Origin: DASWUZ01 sp036401375
GTDB lineage: Bacteria > Acidobacteriota > Terriglobia > Terriglobales > Acidobacteriaceae
DNA length: 64,000 bases
Direction: 5' to 3'
NCBI GenBank assembly: GCA_036401375.1
Contig: DASWVB010000012.1
Coordinates: 399,937 to 463,936, forward strand
Shown here: one piece after another, positions 17,706-26,324 of the stretch
Position numbering within the stretch: the stretch's first letter is position 1
Layout: the number at the start of each line of letters is the position of its first letter
Notes under the pieces: generated by a model
The model's database searches: none
Seen by the model: only the letters and a program-made list of their open reading frames with translations
What the model was told of the DNA's origin: nothing
Program-made: the position numbers and the translations under genes

Positions 17706-19856
17706 ATGGAAAAGATTGCAATACTAGGTGGTGGCATAGCTGCCCTGACCGCCGCCTATGAACTAACCTCGGTCCCGGGATGGCAGCAGCGCTACCAGGT
17801 AGACGTCTATACCCTCGGCTGGCGGCTTGGCGGCAAGGGAGCCTGTGGACGGAACCGCGCCTACCGCGACCGCATCGAGGAGCATGGAATTCATCTGTGG
17901 ATGGGCTTCTATGAGAACTCATTCAACGTGCTGCGTCATGTCTATGATGAGTGCGGGCAAAAAGGGTTGATGCCCGATACACCTTTCACGGATGTGACCA
18001 GGGCATTTACACCTATGGTTCATGGTGTACAGGCTGAGTTAGTCGGCTCTCAGTGGAAGCTATGGGACGTCCCCTGGCCGTCCTCCAATGATTTTCCCGG
18101 CAGCGACGAGCTCTTTGACGGTACCCACGCGCCGCCCACTCCCTGGGATTTCAGCAAGAGGTTAATGGAGGAGGTGCGCATCAAGTTTGAAGAGACCGCG
18201 CAGAAGCGGCCGCTTTTGCAGGCAGTGTACCAGGCCTTTGCCGGCGAGCTTGCCGACAGCGTAGGTGATGACCCCGCCGCCGCTGTGGCCGCATCCACCG
18301 TCCACTCTACGTGGCTGCATGCGGCACTTACCTTCGCCCAGAGAATGGACGCCGATGCGGTCTGCCACTCGCTCGACGAACGGCAGGTGATGGTAACCCT
18401 TCTGCAAAAGTTCCTGAATGTGCTGCGGGCGCTTACCGAGGATGTGCTAGCTCAAGACGATGATCTGCGGCACGCCGTCATCCTCATCGACACTTTTGTC
18501 AGCATGGTGATCGGGATGCATGCGGACGACGTCCTCTGCAAAGGATTCTTGAGTATCGATGATCTCGATTTCAGTGAGTGGCTGGCCAGGCACGGCTGCT
18601 CCTATCCGAGTTCCGCGGTAGTCAAGGGTCTTTACGACGGCGTCTTTGCTTATGAGAATGGCGACCGGGCGACGCCGCGAATCGCCGCGGGGACCGGCCT
18701 CTATACCCTTTTGCGGCTGGCTCTCACCTACCGCGGTGCAGTGATGTACTGGATGAATGCAGGAATGGGGGAGACTATCTTCAGTCCCATTTATCTTGTG
18801 CTGGCTGCGCGGGGAGTCACTTTCCACTTCTTTCATAAAGTAAGTGAGCTGGGTGTCTCACCCGACGGCCAGGAGGTTGACACCATTGCGATCGATGTCC
18901 AGGCGACAGTAAAGCCGGAGCTCGGCGCGGTCTACAGTCCACTTTTCACCGTAAGTGGAATTCCATGCTGGCCAACTGAACCCTTCTTCGATCAGCTCGT
19001 GGAGGGCGATGCTATTCAGAAGTGTACAAATCCAAACCTTGAATCGTGGTGGACGGACTGGGAGCCGGTCGCGTCACGCACGCTCAAAAAAGGCGTTGAC
19101 TTCGACTCGGTGGTGCTGGCGACCTCACTCGGCACTCTGCCCTATCTCTGCAAGCAATTGATCGAGAGAGACAAGACCCTGGGCTGGAAGAACATGGTGA
19201 CTTACCTGCAGGCGATCAAGACACAGGGGCTGCAACTGTGGCTGAACAAGACCGCTGGGCAGCAGGGATGGACGCGTCCTCGCGGCATCCTGTGCGGCTA
19301 CGTAGAGCCCTTCGACACCTGGTCCGACATGACTCCCCTGCTGCCGCGCGAGAGCTGGCTTCCCGAGGACAACGCGCAACAGTCTGCCTACTTCTGCAAT
19401 GCATACCTTGACCCACTGCCCACCGCACCCTTCAGCGATCCTGCCTATCCCGCTCGAGAGAGGCAGTGCGTCATCGATAACTCGCTGGCGTTTCTAAGTC
19501 AGGATATTGGACTTCTTTTACCAGGCGCGGACAACAACGGCGTCTTCGACTTTGGCAGTCTCGTCTCGATCGGCAATGCACAAGGTCAGGCACGCCTCCT
19601 CGAGCAGTTCTTCCGTGTAAATATAGACCCCAGCGAGTTGTACGTTCTAAGTCTCCCTGGAACCACAAAGTATCGTCTAGCTCCCTCCGATTCCCGCTTT
19701 TCTAACCTGTACCTGGCGGGGGACTGGACGCTCAGCGATCTCAACGTCGGCTGCATCGAAGCTACCGTCATTTCGGGCAAGCTGGCTGCACGGGCGATCA
19801 GTGGCAGCCCTGGTTTTATCTACGGCTCGTTTGGTAGCCCGGTGGCTCACCCCTGA
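17706..19856 (+). CDS. FAD-dependent oxidoreductase, amine-oxidase/phytoene-desaturase-like
   Basis: A 716-residue flavoprotein. The N-terminal Rossmann motif is ILGGGIAALTAAYEL (the usual third Gly region reads Ala). It is followed by VYTLGWRLGGKGACGRN and RIEEHGIHLWMGFYENSF, which corresponds to the substrate-side loop of desaturase/hydroxysqualene-dehydroxylase-like enzymes. The C-terminal FAD contact is NLYLAGDWTLSDLNVGCIEATVISGKLAA. It is clearly longer than phytoene desaturases (about 500 residues) because of a central insertion around 150-330. The substrate cannot be assigned. CGGAGACAAG precedes the ATG. Its 3' end overlaps the 3' end of the convergent ADC-like gene by 10 bases, which suggests the two have been maintained side by side. 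Confidence 0.85.
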   Translation: MEKIAILGGGIAALTAAYELTSVPGWQQRYQVDVYTLGWRLGGKGACGRNRAYRDRIEEHGIHLWMGFYENSFNVLRHVYDECGQKGLMPDTPFTDVTRAFTPMVHGVQAELVGSQWKLWDVPWPSSNDFPGSDELFDGTHAPPTPWDFSKRLMEEVRIKFEETAQKRPLLQAVYQAFAGELADSVGDDPAAAVAASTVHSTWLHAALTFAQRMDADAVCHSLDERQVMVTLLQKFLNVLRALTEDVLAQDDDLRHAVILIDTFVSMVIGMHADDVLCKGFLSIDDLDFSEWLARHGCSYPSSAVVKGLYDGVFAYENGDRATPRIAAGTGLYTLLRLALTYRGAVMYWMNAGMGETIFSPIYLVLAARGVTFHFFHKVSELGVSPDGQEVDTIAIDVQATVKPELGAVYSPLFTVSGIPCWPTEPFFDQLVEGDAIQKCTNPNLESWWTDWEPVASRTLKKGVDFDSVVLATSLGTLPYLCKQLIERDKTLGWKNMVTYLQAIKTQGLQLWLNKTAGQQGWTRPRGILCGYVEPFDTWSDMTPLLPRESWLPEDNAQQSAYFCNAYLDPLPTAPFSDPAYPARERQCVIDNSLAFLSQDIGLLLPGADNNGVFDFGSLVSIGNAQGQARLLEQFFRVNIDPSELYVLSLPGTTKYRLAPSDSRFSNLYLAGDWTLSDLNVGCIEATVISGKLAARAISGSPGFIYGSFGSPVAHP

Positions 19857-20890
19857 GGGTCGGCCGGAGGTCTCGACACGGCGGGCGAGGGGTTGGGGCG
19901 CACACCGTGCGGCGCCATGGGTGGCATGGGCACCAGCTTTGCCCGGGAAAATGGCGGCAATAATTCAAAGGGAATGCTGCAGCGGAAAGATCCCTCCGGG
20001 ACCTGGAGAGCTACAAACGAGGCGCTCGTGATAGCTTTCCAGTTATAAGTGCCCTTGGGCAGCGCAGGCATGTCCTGCGATACTGTCACCTGCGCATTTA
20101 CAGGCTGCATCATGCTGTAGTTCCATCCCCAGTGGTAATGCAGGAAGAGTGTCTGCCCCCAGAGGTATGGATTAGCGCCCGGCTGACCCAGCAGCCCCTG
20201 CCACTTATCCAGGTTTGCCTCATGCGGCGGAGTCTCGATCGCGCCGATTGGCTCAAATGTTGCGCTCAGCAGAGGCTTGCCACTAAACAGAGTCTTAATC
20301 TGGTAGGTATTCTCTGTAGTCGTGATCCTGCTGAGGTACTTACGGTAACCTGCGAGCCTGCCAAGGATAGTCGGATAAACGCGGTTAAGATGCAGCACCG
20401 GCAGATAGAGGAACGGGCCGACGTAGCCTTGATCTCCTGATATATACAAGTTGGGAACGCCGACTGCATATTCAAGGTAGCTGGGACCTCGAAGCGGGTT
20501 CCAGACCCGATGCAGATTCTCGGTATATCCAAACATGTAAATGACCGGGTGAGTGCCGTCGGCGCGAATATTCTTCGGATCGATGTGTAAGTCGCCGCTA
20601 AGTGTCGCCTTGATCTCTTCTACCGGGATATAGGAGAAGAGCAGGGTTACAAGGTACTCCCCGCAGATATCCGCGTGCGATGTCTTGATAGGCAGATCGT
20701 GTTCCAGGTCAGGCAGGGGATATTTGGGCGGCGGACGGTTCTGCCATGAGCGGAAGTAGGCCGGAGCTGCGGCCCGTCCCGTGAGCCGGTCAAAGAGCTC
20801 ATCGAGCACATCCGTGACTCCCATCACGATCGACCAGATCCAGTGGGAGAGGGTGCTGTCAAAGAAGAACTCCATGAACCAGGCCATCAT
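19847..20890 (-). CDS. Hypothetical protein, acetoacetate-decarboxylase-like fold suspected
   Basis: 347 residues, with no signal peptide but a hydrophobic/amphipathic N-terminus (WFMEFFFDSTLSHWIWSIVMG). The middle reads PSYLEYAVGVPNLYI, GPFLYLPVLHLNR, ILGRLAGYRKYLSRI and SGKPLLSATFEPIG. This order of strands, with a lysine (about K184) after a GR...GY turn, recalls the ADC superfamily, where a lysine in a similar place forms the Schiff base. That match is my reading by eye and is tentative. The Pro-rich tail after about 315 looks disordered. Its ATG overlaps the stop of the upstream kinase gene (ATGA at 20887-20890), so the two are translationally coupled. Confidence 0.6.
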   Translation of the reverse strand: MMAWFMEFFFDSTLSHWIWSIVMGVTDVLDELFDRLTGRAAAPAYFRSWQNRPPPKYPLPDLEHDLPIKTSHADICGEYLVTLLFSYIPVEEIKATLSGDLHIDPKNIRADGTHPVIYMFGYTENLHRVWNPLRGPSYLEYAVGVPNLYISGDQGYVGPFLYLPVLHLNRVYPTILGRLAGYRKYLSRITTTENTYQIKTLFSGKPLLSATFEPIGAIETPPHEANLDKWQGLLGQPGANPYLWGQTLFLHYHWGWNYSMMQPVNAQVTVSQDMPALPKGTYNWKAITSASFVALQVPEGSFRCSIPFELLPPFSRAKLVPMPPMAPHGVRPNPSPAVSRPPADPQG

Positions 20891-23800
20891 GCTTGCGGCT
20901 GCCAGCCTCCGGCGAGGGTGGCTGCCAGCCGCTGCGGGTCAACCGCACCGCAGTCGCGCAGCCTCTCATCGGCCTCCCGCACCATGCTGCTTCCTTGCTC
21001 ACCGCCGAGCAGCGATCCACGGCGGCGCAGCACCGCGGCTGCGTAGCCTTTCATATCCAGGCTGCGGTAGAGAGCCTCTGACCTCGCAAAGCCAGCCAGC
21101 GCAGCCGGCTTGTCCCCTCGCGCCTCGGCCAGTTCAGCGACCGCGCAGGGGTAGGCCGCCTCGCCAAACCGCCCGGGACTCCTCTGCAGCATTTTTGTCT
21201 TTCGCTGCGCCACTTTCCAGAGCTTTTCCCTGTCGCCCGCGCCGGTGGCCGGCAGCGCAGCTTTGGCCAGCGCCGCCCGCACCCAGAAGCTGAGGAACGG
21301 CGGGCGCATTGCGGGATGCTTGTCAAAGCCGTACTTCGACATCATCGCCCACTGCTCCTCCATGTAGGGGAGCAGCAGCGCCGCCCTGCCCTCGTAAAAT
21401 TCGATGAAGCCCGTCACCGTCGCGCCCATGGCATTTTGCACATCGTAGCCCCGCGTGGACCAGCGTGCCAGGCCCTTTCGAACGGTCTGCAGCGCATCGG
21501 CTGGGCGATCGTCCGCAAGCTGCGCAAACGCCGAGGGAAAGGTCTCCGCCACGGTCTGCGAGTAGAGGTCTCCCGACTCGATCGCGTCCTTGATGGTGGC
21601 CTCGGCGCGCCGGCCCATGTCCGCGTAGTCCCCCAGCACAAACTGCGTGTAGAGGTGAATCGTGTTCACCGACGCCAGCTGCCAGCTCACGCCGGTGCAG
21701 TGGTTGCGATACAGCAGCTCGGCCTCGCGCAGATGATGCAGAGCGTTCTTCCACTCCGAGCAGCCATGCGACGTCACGGCCCTGGACTGCTCGAGCATGG
21801 CCCTCGCGCGCGGTGTGTCGAGCTGCGCCGTCAACTCTTCTCCGATGGCGAGCAGGCGGTCAGCGAGCGGTCGGCCGCCGATGCGGGTCATGATCGGGAT
21901 CCAGCACGTCATCACGATGGCATTGAGCAGGCGCTCGGCTTCCCCCGCCTTGAGCGCATCCCTCAGCGCCATAAGTCCGAAGTTCATAGACCTGGGAATG
22001 TCGATTAGCACGAGCCCGGCGGAGAGCGACCAGGTGGTGTCTGCGCGCAGCAGCAGCTCACGCGGCACATCGGCGGCCGGCCGGCGCCTGTAGCTCAGTC
22101 CGCGCAGCCGCAGCGCGAGCAGCCGGGCAACGATGTACGCGGTCAGCACGCCGCGGCTGCGCGGCTCACGCAGCCCCAGCCGCGCGACGATCCGCTCATA
22201 CACCTTCAGGCCCTTGTCGAGGTGGCCGGTCGAGCAGTAGAGGAAGCCGGCCCGACGCTCCAGCTCGAGCGACTCGCTGGCCGGCGCCTGCTGCGAGAGC
22301 CGATCAAACTCCTCTGCGGCAGCGCGTCCGCGTCCGGCGTTGGCCAGGGCCTCGGCCAGCTTCAGCCGCGTTGCGCTCTGGCCAGGTTCAGAGAGGTCAC
22401 CGATCGCGAGGGCCTTCTGATAAAAGCGCGCCGCCTTCTCAAAGGCCAGCGCGTCGTCCGCGCGACGGGCAGCAAGCTCGTAGTAGTGTGCGGCCCGCGG
22501 GCGCTCTTCCGCGCCTTCAAAGTGCACGGCCAGCAACTCCGGATCAGCTCCTCCCGAGCGCTCCAGCGTGATCGCGAGCGACTGGTGGCGACGCCGCGAC
22601 TCACCCGCCGGCAGCGACTTCGCCACTGACTCGCGGATGCGGTCGTGGTATGTCTCGACCACCTCCACTCCACCGAAGCTGAAGCTGCGCGTCAGGTTCG
22701 CGATGCGCAGGATGTTGAGCACGACCGGGTCCTGGTGTTCGAGACCCGCGGCAGCGTAGGCGTCGGACTTCGCAATAGGGGTACCCGCCACCGCGATCAC
22801 CTCGAGCAGGTCCCGCGCGCTCGCCGGCAGCGTCGAAAAGCGGCTGCGCAGCACCGTGTCGAGGGTGATGCGCTCGGCCAATGCCTCGGTCTTCGAGCCC
22901 TGCTCGCGGGCGCTCTGCGCGAGCTGGTAGATGAAGAAGGGATTGCCCTCGCCCTCACCCACGATCTTCGCGGCCGCCATGCCGTCCCCGCCATTTGCCC
23001 CGCTGAGGATCCGTGCCGCGAGCTCCGCCGACTCCTCCGCCGAAAAGGCGCCGATCGGCGCCTGGAACGTGCTCACACCCGAGCTTCGCACCGCCCGCAG
23101 CCACTGCTGCAGCCACGGGTTCCGCTCCTCATACTCACTGCGATAAGAGGAGAGGTAGAGCACAGCAGGCGCGTTGGGCGAGGCGAGCAGGCTGGACAGC
23201 AGCTGCACGCTCTCCGCGTCGCTCCACTGCATGTCGTCGATGCAGAAGATGATCTGGCGATCTCGTCCAAGCCCGCGGATGATGTCCCGCAGGCAGGCGA
23301 AGGCCGCACGCCGGCGCAACTGCGGCTCAAGGATCTGCGTCTCGCCGGTCTGCGCCTCGCCAACCGGGGTACCGCGACTTTTAGCATCGAGACCCAGAGC
23401 ATCGCGACGCTGCGTCTGGCGACCCTGCGCATCGCGGCGCGCCAGCCGCTGCCGCACCTGGGCAGACTGCAGCAGGACCGGAAACACCTGGACAAGAGCC
23501 CTGAGCGGTGCCACCGGGAGCTGCTCGATCACCCCCGGTGAGTAGCCGCGGCCGAGGTCGAAGCGGCCGGCGGCGAGCCGCGGCAGGGTGTCGTCGAGGT
23601 GCTCGGCCAGCGCGTCCATGGCGCTGTCGATCCCCTTGTAAGGCACGGACTCCTGCTCATAGCAGCGCCCCCGCAGCAGCAGGGTGTCGCGATCGGAGAG
23701 TCCGCTCAGGAACTTCTGCACCAGCGAGCTCTTGCCAAATCCCGATGGCCCATAGACCATCGCGACCGCCGCCGATCCCGAGCGCGCGGCACGCAGCGCA

Positions 23801-24876
23801 TCATTGAGGATGCCCAGCTCGCGCTCGCGGCCGATAAAGTCCGCCGCCGACGGGTTCGCGCCCGCGTAATAGGTCGTCGCAGTGCCCGCCTTGAGCAGGT
23901 CGAGCACCCTCTTGCCGCTGGGCCGCGCCGAGGGATCGATCTGCAGCAGCTCGCTGCAGAGAGTGTTCAGATCGCCCGGCACACCCTCTACAAGATCGTC
24001 CGCAGCCGGAGGTGGAGTGGTCAGCTTCCTCTCCAGCAGGCTGCCGGTGTCCGTCCCAAAAGGCGAATAGCCGGTGAGCGCCTCAAACATCATCACCCCG
24101 ACCGAATACCAGTCGCTCGCCGGCGTCAGCTGTTCGCCCGCCGTCTGCTCGGGGGATGCGTAGGCCAGGGTGCCGACCAGCCCCCGCGCGCGCATCCGGT
24201 TCAGCTCGGAGATGGTGCTTGCCAGTCCAAAGTCGAGGATCACCGCACGACCCTGGGTGGTCACCATCACGTTCGACGACTTGATGTCCCGATGCAGCTT
24301 GCCGCGGCTGTGAACGGCGTCAAGCCCCTGCGCGAGCTGCGTGAGCACGGAGCGCAGGCGCTCCAGGTCCCAGTCGATCGGCTTCCTCGAGACCATCCTC
24401 TGCAGTGGTTCGCTGCCCGCGGATGTACCTCTGTGGCCCGCCAAAATCTTTCCCTCCCGCGCAAGGGCCGATCGCGCGAAAAAGTCGACAAACTCCCCGG
24501 TCGCCGTCTCCATCAGCGAGGGGTCGACTATGGTCAAGGCCTGGGGAGTGTCCGCCGCCACCGTTCCGTCGCCTGGCCGCTTGCCGCGCACGTACTGCAG
24601 GAAGTGGTCGCCCTCGATCAGCTCCATCGTAAAAAACCACTGGTCGCCCTCCGCAAAGAGCTCATGCAGGCAGATCAGGTTGGGATGGACGATGTCCGCG
24701 ATCGAGCGAAACTCCTGCTTGAAGGAGTGCAGCGCCTCCGAGCCGGCGTCGCGGATGACCTTCAACGCGACCTCGAGGTTGCGCTCCCGGTCGAGCGCCG
24801 CGTAGACCACCCCCATGCCGCCTCTGCCGATCTCGCGGAGTACCTCGAAGCGAGTTGTCTCGAAGGTGGGCGGCAT
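20887..24876 (-). CDS. Ser/Thr protein kinase - AAA ATPase - TPR regulator (PknK-like)
   Basis: A 1329-residue multidomain sensor. The N-terminal Hanks kinase is complete: glycine loop GRGGMGVV, VALKV with K39, HRDIKSSN with D197, DFG at 215-217, and SPEQ. A long insertion at about 100-165 precedes helix E. From about 345 an AAA_16/STAND-type ATPase follows, with FIGRERELGILNDAL, Walker A GPSGFGKSS at 376-384 and a Walker B-like IIFCIDDMQW. The C-terminal half is helical TPR-like. No transmembrane segment is evident, so it should be cytoplasmic. The frame is open to 25107, but the kinase domain starts at MPPTFETTRFEVL. The ATG at 24876 has GGGGAA upstream and is preferred. Confidence 0.9.
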   Translation of the reverse strand: MPPTFETTRFEVLREIGRGGMGVVYAALDRERNLEVALKVIRDAGSEALHSFKQEFRSIADIVHPNLICLHELFAEGDQWFFTMELIEGDHFLQYVRGKRPGDGTVAADTPQALTIVDPSLMETATGEFVDFFARSALAREGKILAGHRGTSAGSEPLQRMVSRKPIDWDLERLRSVLTQLAQGLDAVHSRGKLHRDIKSSNVMVTTQGRAVILDFGLASTISELNRMRARGLVGTLAYASPEQTAGEQLTPASDWYSVGVMMFEALTGYSPFGTDTGSLLERKLTTPPPAADDLVEGVPGDLNTLCSELLQIDPSARPSGKRVLDLLKAGTATTYYAGANPSAADFIGRERELGILNDALRAARSGSAAVAMVYGPSGFGKSSLVQKFLSGLSDRDTLLLRGRCYEQESVPYKGIDSAMDALAEHLDDTLPRLAAGRFDLGRGYSPGVIEQLPVAPLRALVQVFPVLLQSAQVRQRLARRDAQGRQTQRRDALGLDAKSRGTPVGEAQTGETQILEPQLRRRAAFACLRDIIRGLGRDRQIIFCIDDMQWSDAESVQLLSSLLASPNAPAVLYLSSYRSEYEERNPWLQQWLRAVRSSGVSTFQAPIGAFSAEESAELAARILSGANGGDGMAAAKIVGEGEGNPFFIYQLAQSAREQGSKTEALAERITLDTVLRSRFSTLPASARDLLEVIAVAGTPIAKSDAYAAAGLEHQDPVVLNILRIANLTRSFSFGGVEVVETYHDRIRESVAKSLPAGESRRRHQSLAITLERSGGADPELLAVHFEGAEERPRAAHYYELAARRADDALAFEKAARFYQKALAIGDLSEPGQSATRLKLAEALANAGRGRAAAEEFDRLSQQAPASESLELERRAGFLYCSTGHLDKGLKVYERIVARLGLREPRSRGVLTAYIVARLLALRLRGLSYRRRPAADVPRELLLRADTTWSLSAGLVLIDIPRSMNFGLMALRDALKAGEAERLLNAIVMTCWIPIMTRIGGRPLADRLLAIGEELTAQLDTPRARAMLEQSRAVTSHGCSEWKNALHHLREAELLYRNHCTGVSWQLASVNTIHLYTQFVLGDYADMGRRAEATIKDAIESGDLYSQTVAETFPSAFAQLADDRPADALQTVRKGLARWSTRGYDVQNAMGATVTGFIEFYEGRAALLLPYMEEQWAMMSKYGFDKHPAMRPPFLSFWVRAALAKAALPATGAGDREKLWKVAQRKTKMLQRSPGRFGEAAYPCAVAELAEARGDKPAALAGFARSEALYRSLDMKGYAAAVLRRRGSLLGGEQGSSMVREADERLRDCGAVDPQRLAATLAGGWQPQA

Positions 24877-25213
24877 GCTGCGCGTTCCCCGGGGTTGATC
24901 TACGTTGTGGTCTGGTTCCTTTTCGTCGTCACCCGGCGGCCCGCTGCAGTGGGAATAGGGAGCGGTCGGATGGACCCAGTCTATCTTTCCCGGACCCCGC
25001 GTGGCGCAGCATCGACCCGGCAGCCACGCCGAAATCAGCGCCGCGGCGATCAGCCCCGCACCAGATCCGCGCCGTGCCGACGCGCCGTGCTGACGCGCCT
25101 CTCTCATGCACCCCTCTCATGCACCGAAGTTCGCCTGCCGATGACCTTGCTGGGGCGGCTCAACCGCCTTCGTGCGAACCGGGTGACTCGTTGGCTCGCG
25201 AACTGCATCCAGC

Positions 25214-25417
25214 TTGAGCGGCGGAGAGCTCTCCCAGGGGCGCCTGCGGCAGCGCATGAGAGAGATTGCGGCTCAGCAGGCGGGCCGCGACCTGGTCGAA
25301 TATGCCCTCGTCTCCCTCGTTATCGGGCTCGGCGTCATCGCCTCGACCAGGGCCATCGCGGCAGGCATCGGCGCCGCCTTTGCCTACGTGGGAAGCACCC
25401 TCTCGAGTGCTGTCTGA
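25214..25417 (+). CDS. Flp/Fap type IVb pilin-like small protein
   Basis: Up to 67 residues. The segment AGRDLVEYALVSLVIGLGVIAS is a class IVb prepilin signature: after cleavage behind the Gly, Glu is at +5 and Tyr at +6, followed by an unbroken hydrophobic helix. The frame starts with TTG at 25214. An in-frame ATG at 25256 (MREIAAQQAG) would give a 53-residue product of normal Flp size. Neither start has a strong ribosome binding site. No tad/cpa secretion genes or prepilin peptidase are nearby, so it is an orphan pilin that would rely on a Tad apparatus elsewhere. Confidence 0.75.
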   Translation: MSGGELSQGRLRQRMREIAAQQAGRDLVEYALVSLVIGLGVIASTRAIAAGIGAAFAYVGSTLSSAV

Positions 25418-25545
25418 ACAGCGTTACCGCCTCCGGTCGCGCGCATCTCCAGGTTCCCACATCGACAAGCAAGACGAAGTCGGCACTTACTCCCGCCGCA
25501 ACATCTCGACTAAAACGCCCGGCACTGAAGCCAGCCCGCCTCAAA

Positions 25546-25971
25546 CTACCGCGCCTTCGGAGCCTCGACCTTGATCAGCTCCCGGAGATCGTGCGCCAGA
25601 CGCTCGACCTCGGCCGCCTTCTTGATCACCGCAACCGACATCATGTCCTTGCTGCTCTTGTCGACCTCCGCCTTCAGCTCCTGCGCGAGCTCATAGAGCC
25701 GCGCCGTGTCCGCCTCCAGCCGAACCTGCCGTGCGTCGAGCGACCGGCCTGCCGCGACGTCCTTAGGCGCGTCTGCCTTGCCCCCGGCAGCCGGCTTCTC
25801 CGAACCCGCATCAGCCTTGACCGCTCCCGCATCAGCCTTCGCAGCCGGCGGCGCTGCCCGCGAAGCCCCACTAGGGTCGGCACTCGGACCACTCTGCCCG
25901 CCAGCGCTCAAACTCACCCAAAGCAGCGCCAGCAGGGCACACCCTCCCATCCTCAAAACACCTGCTCTCAT
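25546..25971 (-). CDS. Small secreted protein with Ala-rich linker and C-terminal helix
   Basis: About 141 residues from the ATG at 25971 (MRAGVLRMGG), with a signal peptide (CALLALLWVSLSAGG). A low-complexity Ala/Lys/Pro/Asp linker follows, then a charged helical C-terminus (RLEADTARLYELAQELKAEV, VERLAHDLRELI) likely to form a coiled coil. I recognise no family; proteins of this layout are common in acidobacteria in my experience, with no assigned function. The frame is open upstream to 26118, but that part lacks export features. An ATG at 25950 is also possible. It sits between the pilin and the MFS gene, on the opposite strand. Confidence 0.6.
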   Translation of the reverse strand: MRAGVLRMGGCALLALLWVSLSAGGQSGPSADPSGASRAAPPAAKADAGAVKADAGSEKPAAGGKADAPKDVAAGRSLDARQVRLEADTARLYELAQELKAEVDKSSKDMMSVAVIKKAAEVERLAHDLRELIKVEAPKAR

Positions 25972-26324
25972 TCGCGCGTCATCCTCTCCCATCCTGCATG
26001 CGCGGCACCGGTACTCCCTCCAGCTATCCCCCGCCGCAAGCCAGCCGCTCAACTTTGCTCCCGCCTCAACAAGGCTCCCGCCGAACAAGGCTCCCGCCGA
26101 CCGGGCTCCCACCCTCAACTCTGCTCCTATAGGATGGCGGATATCGTGCCGCCGGCACGCAACCTAACTCTCCTCAGCGCAGAACCTGGCGAATGCGTTT
26201 CAGCGCCATCGGCACTCGCCAAAAACTCCAGATCAGCCCGAATCAAAGGCTGCAGCCACGACAGAATACTGAGAACGCAAGAACGATTAACAGAGCCCCG
26301 AGACCGAAGAACCGCACCCACCCC

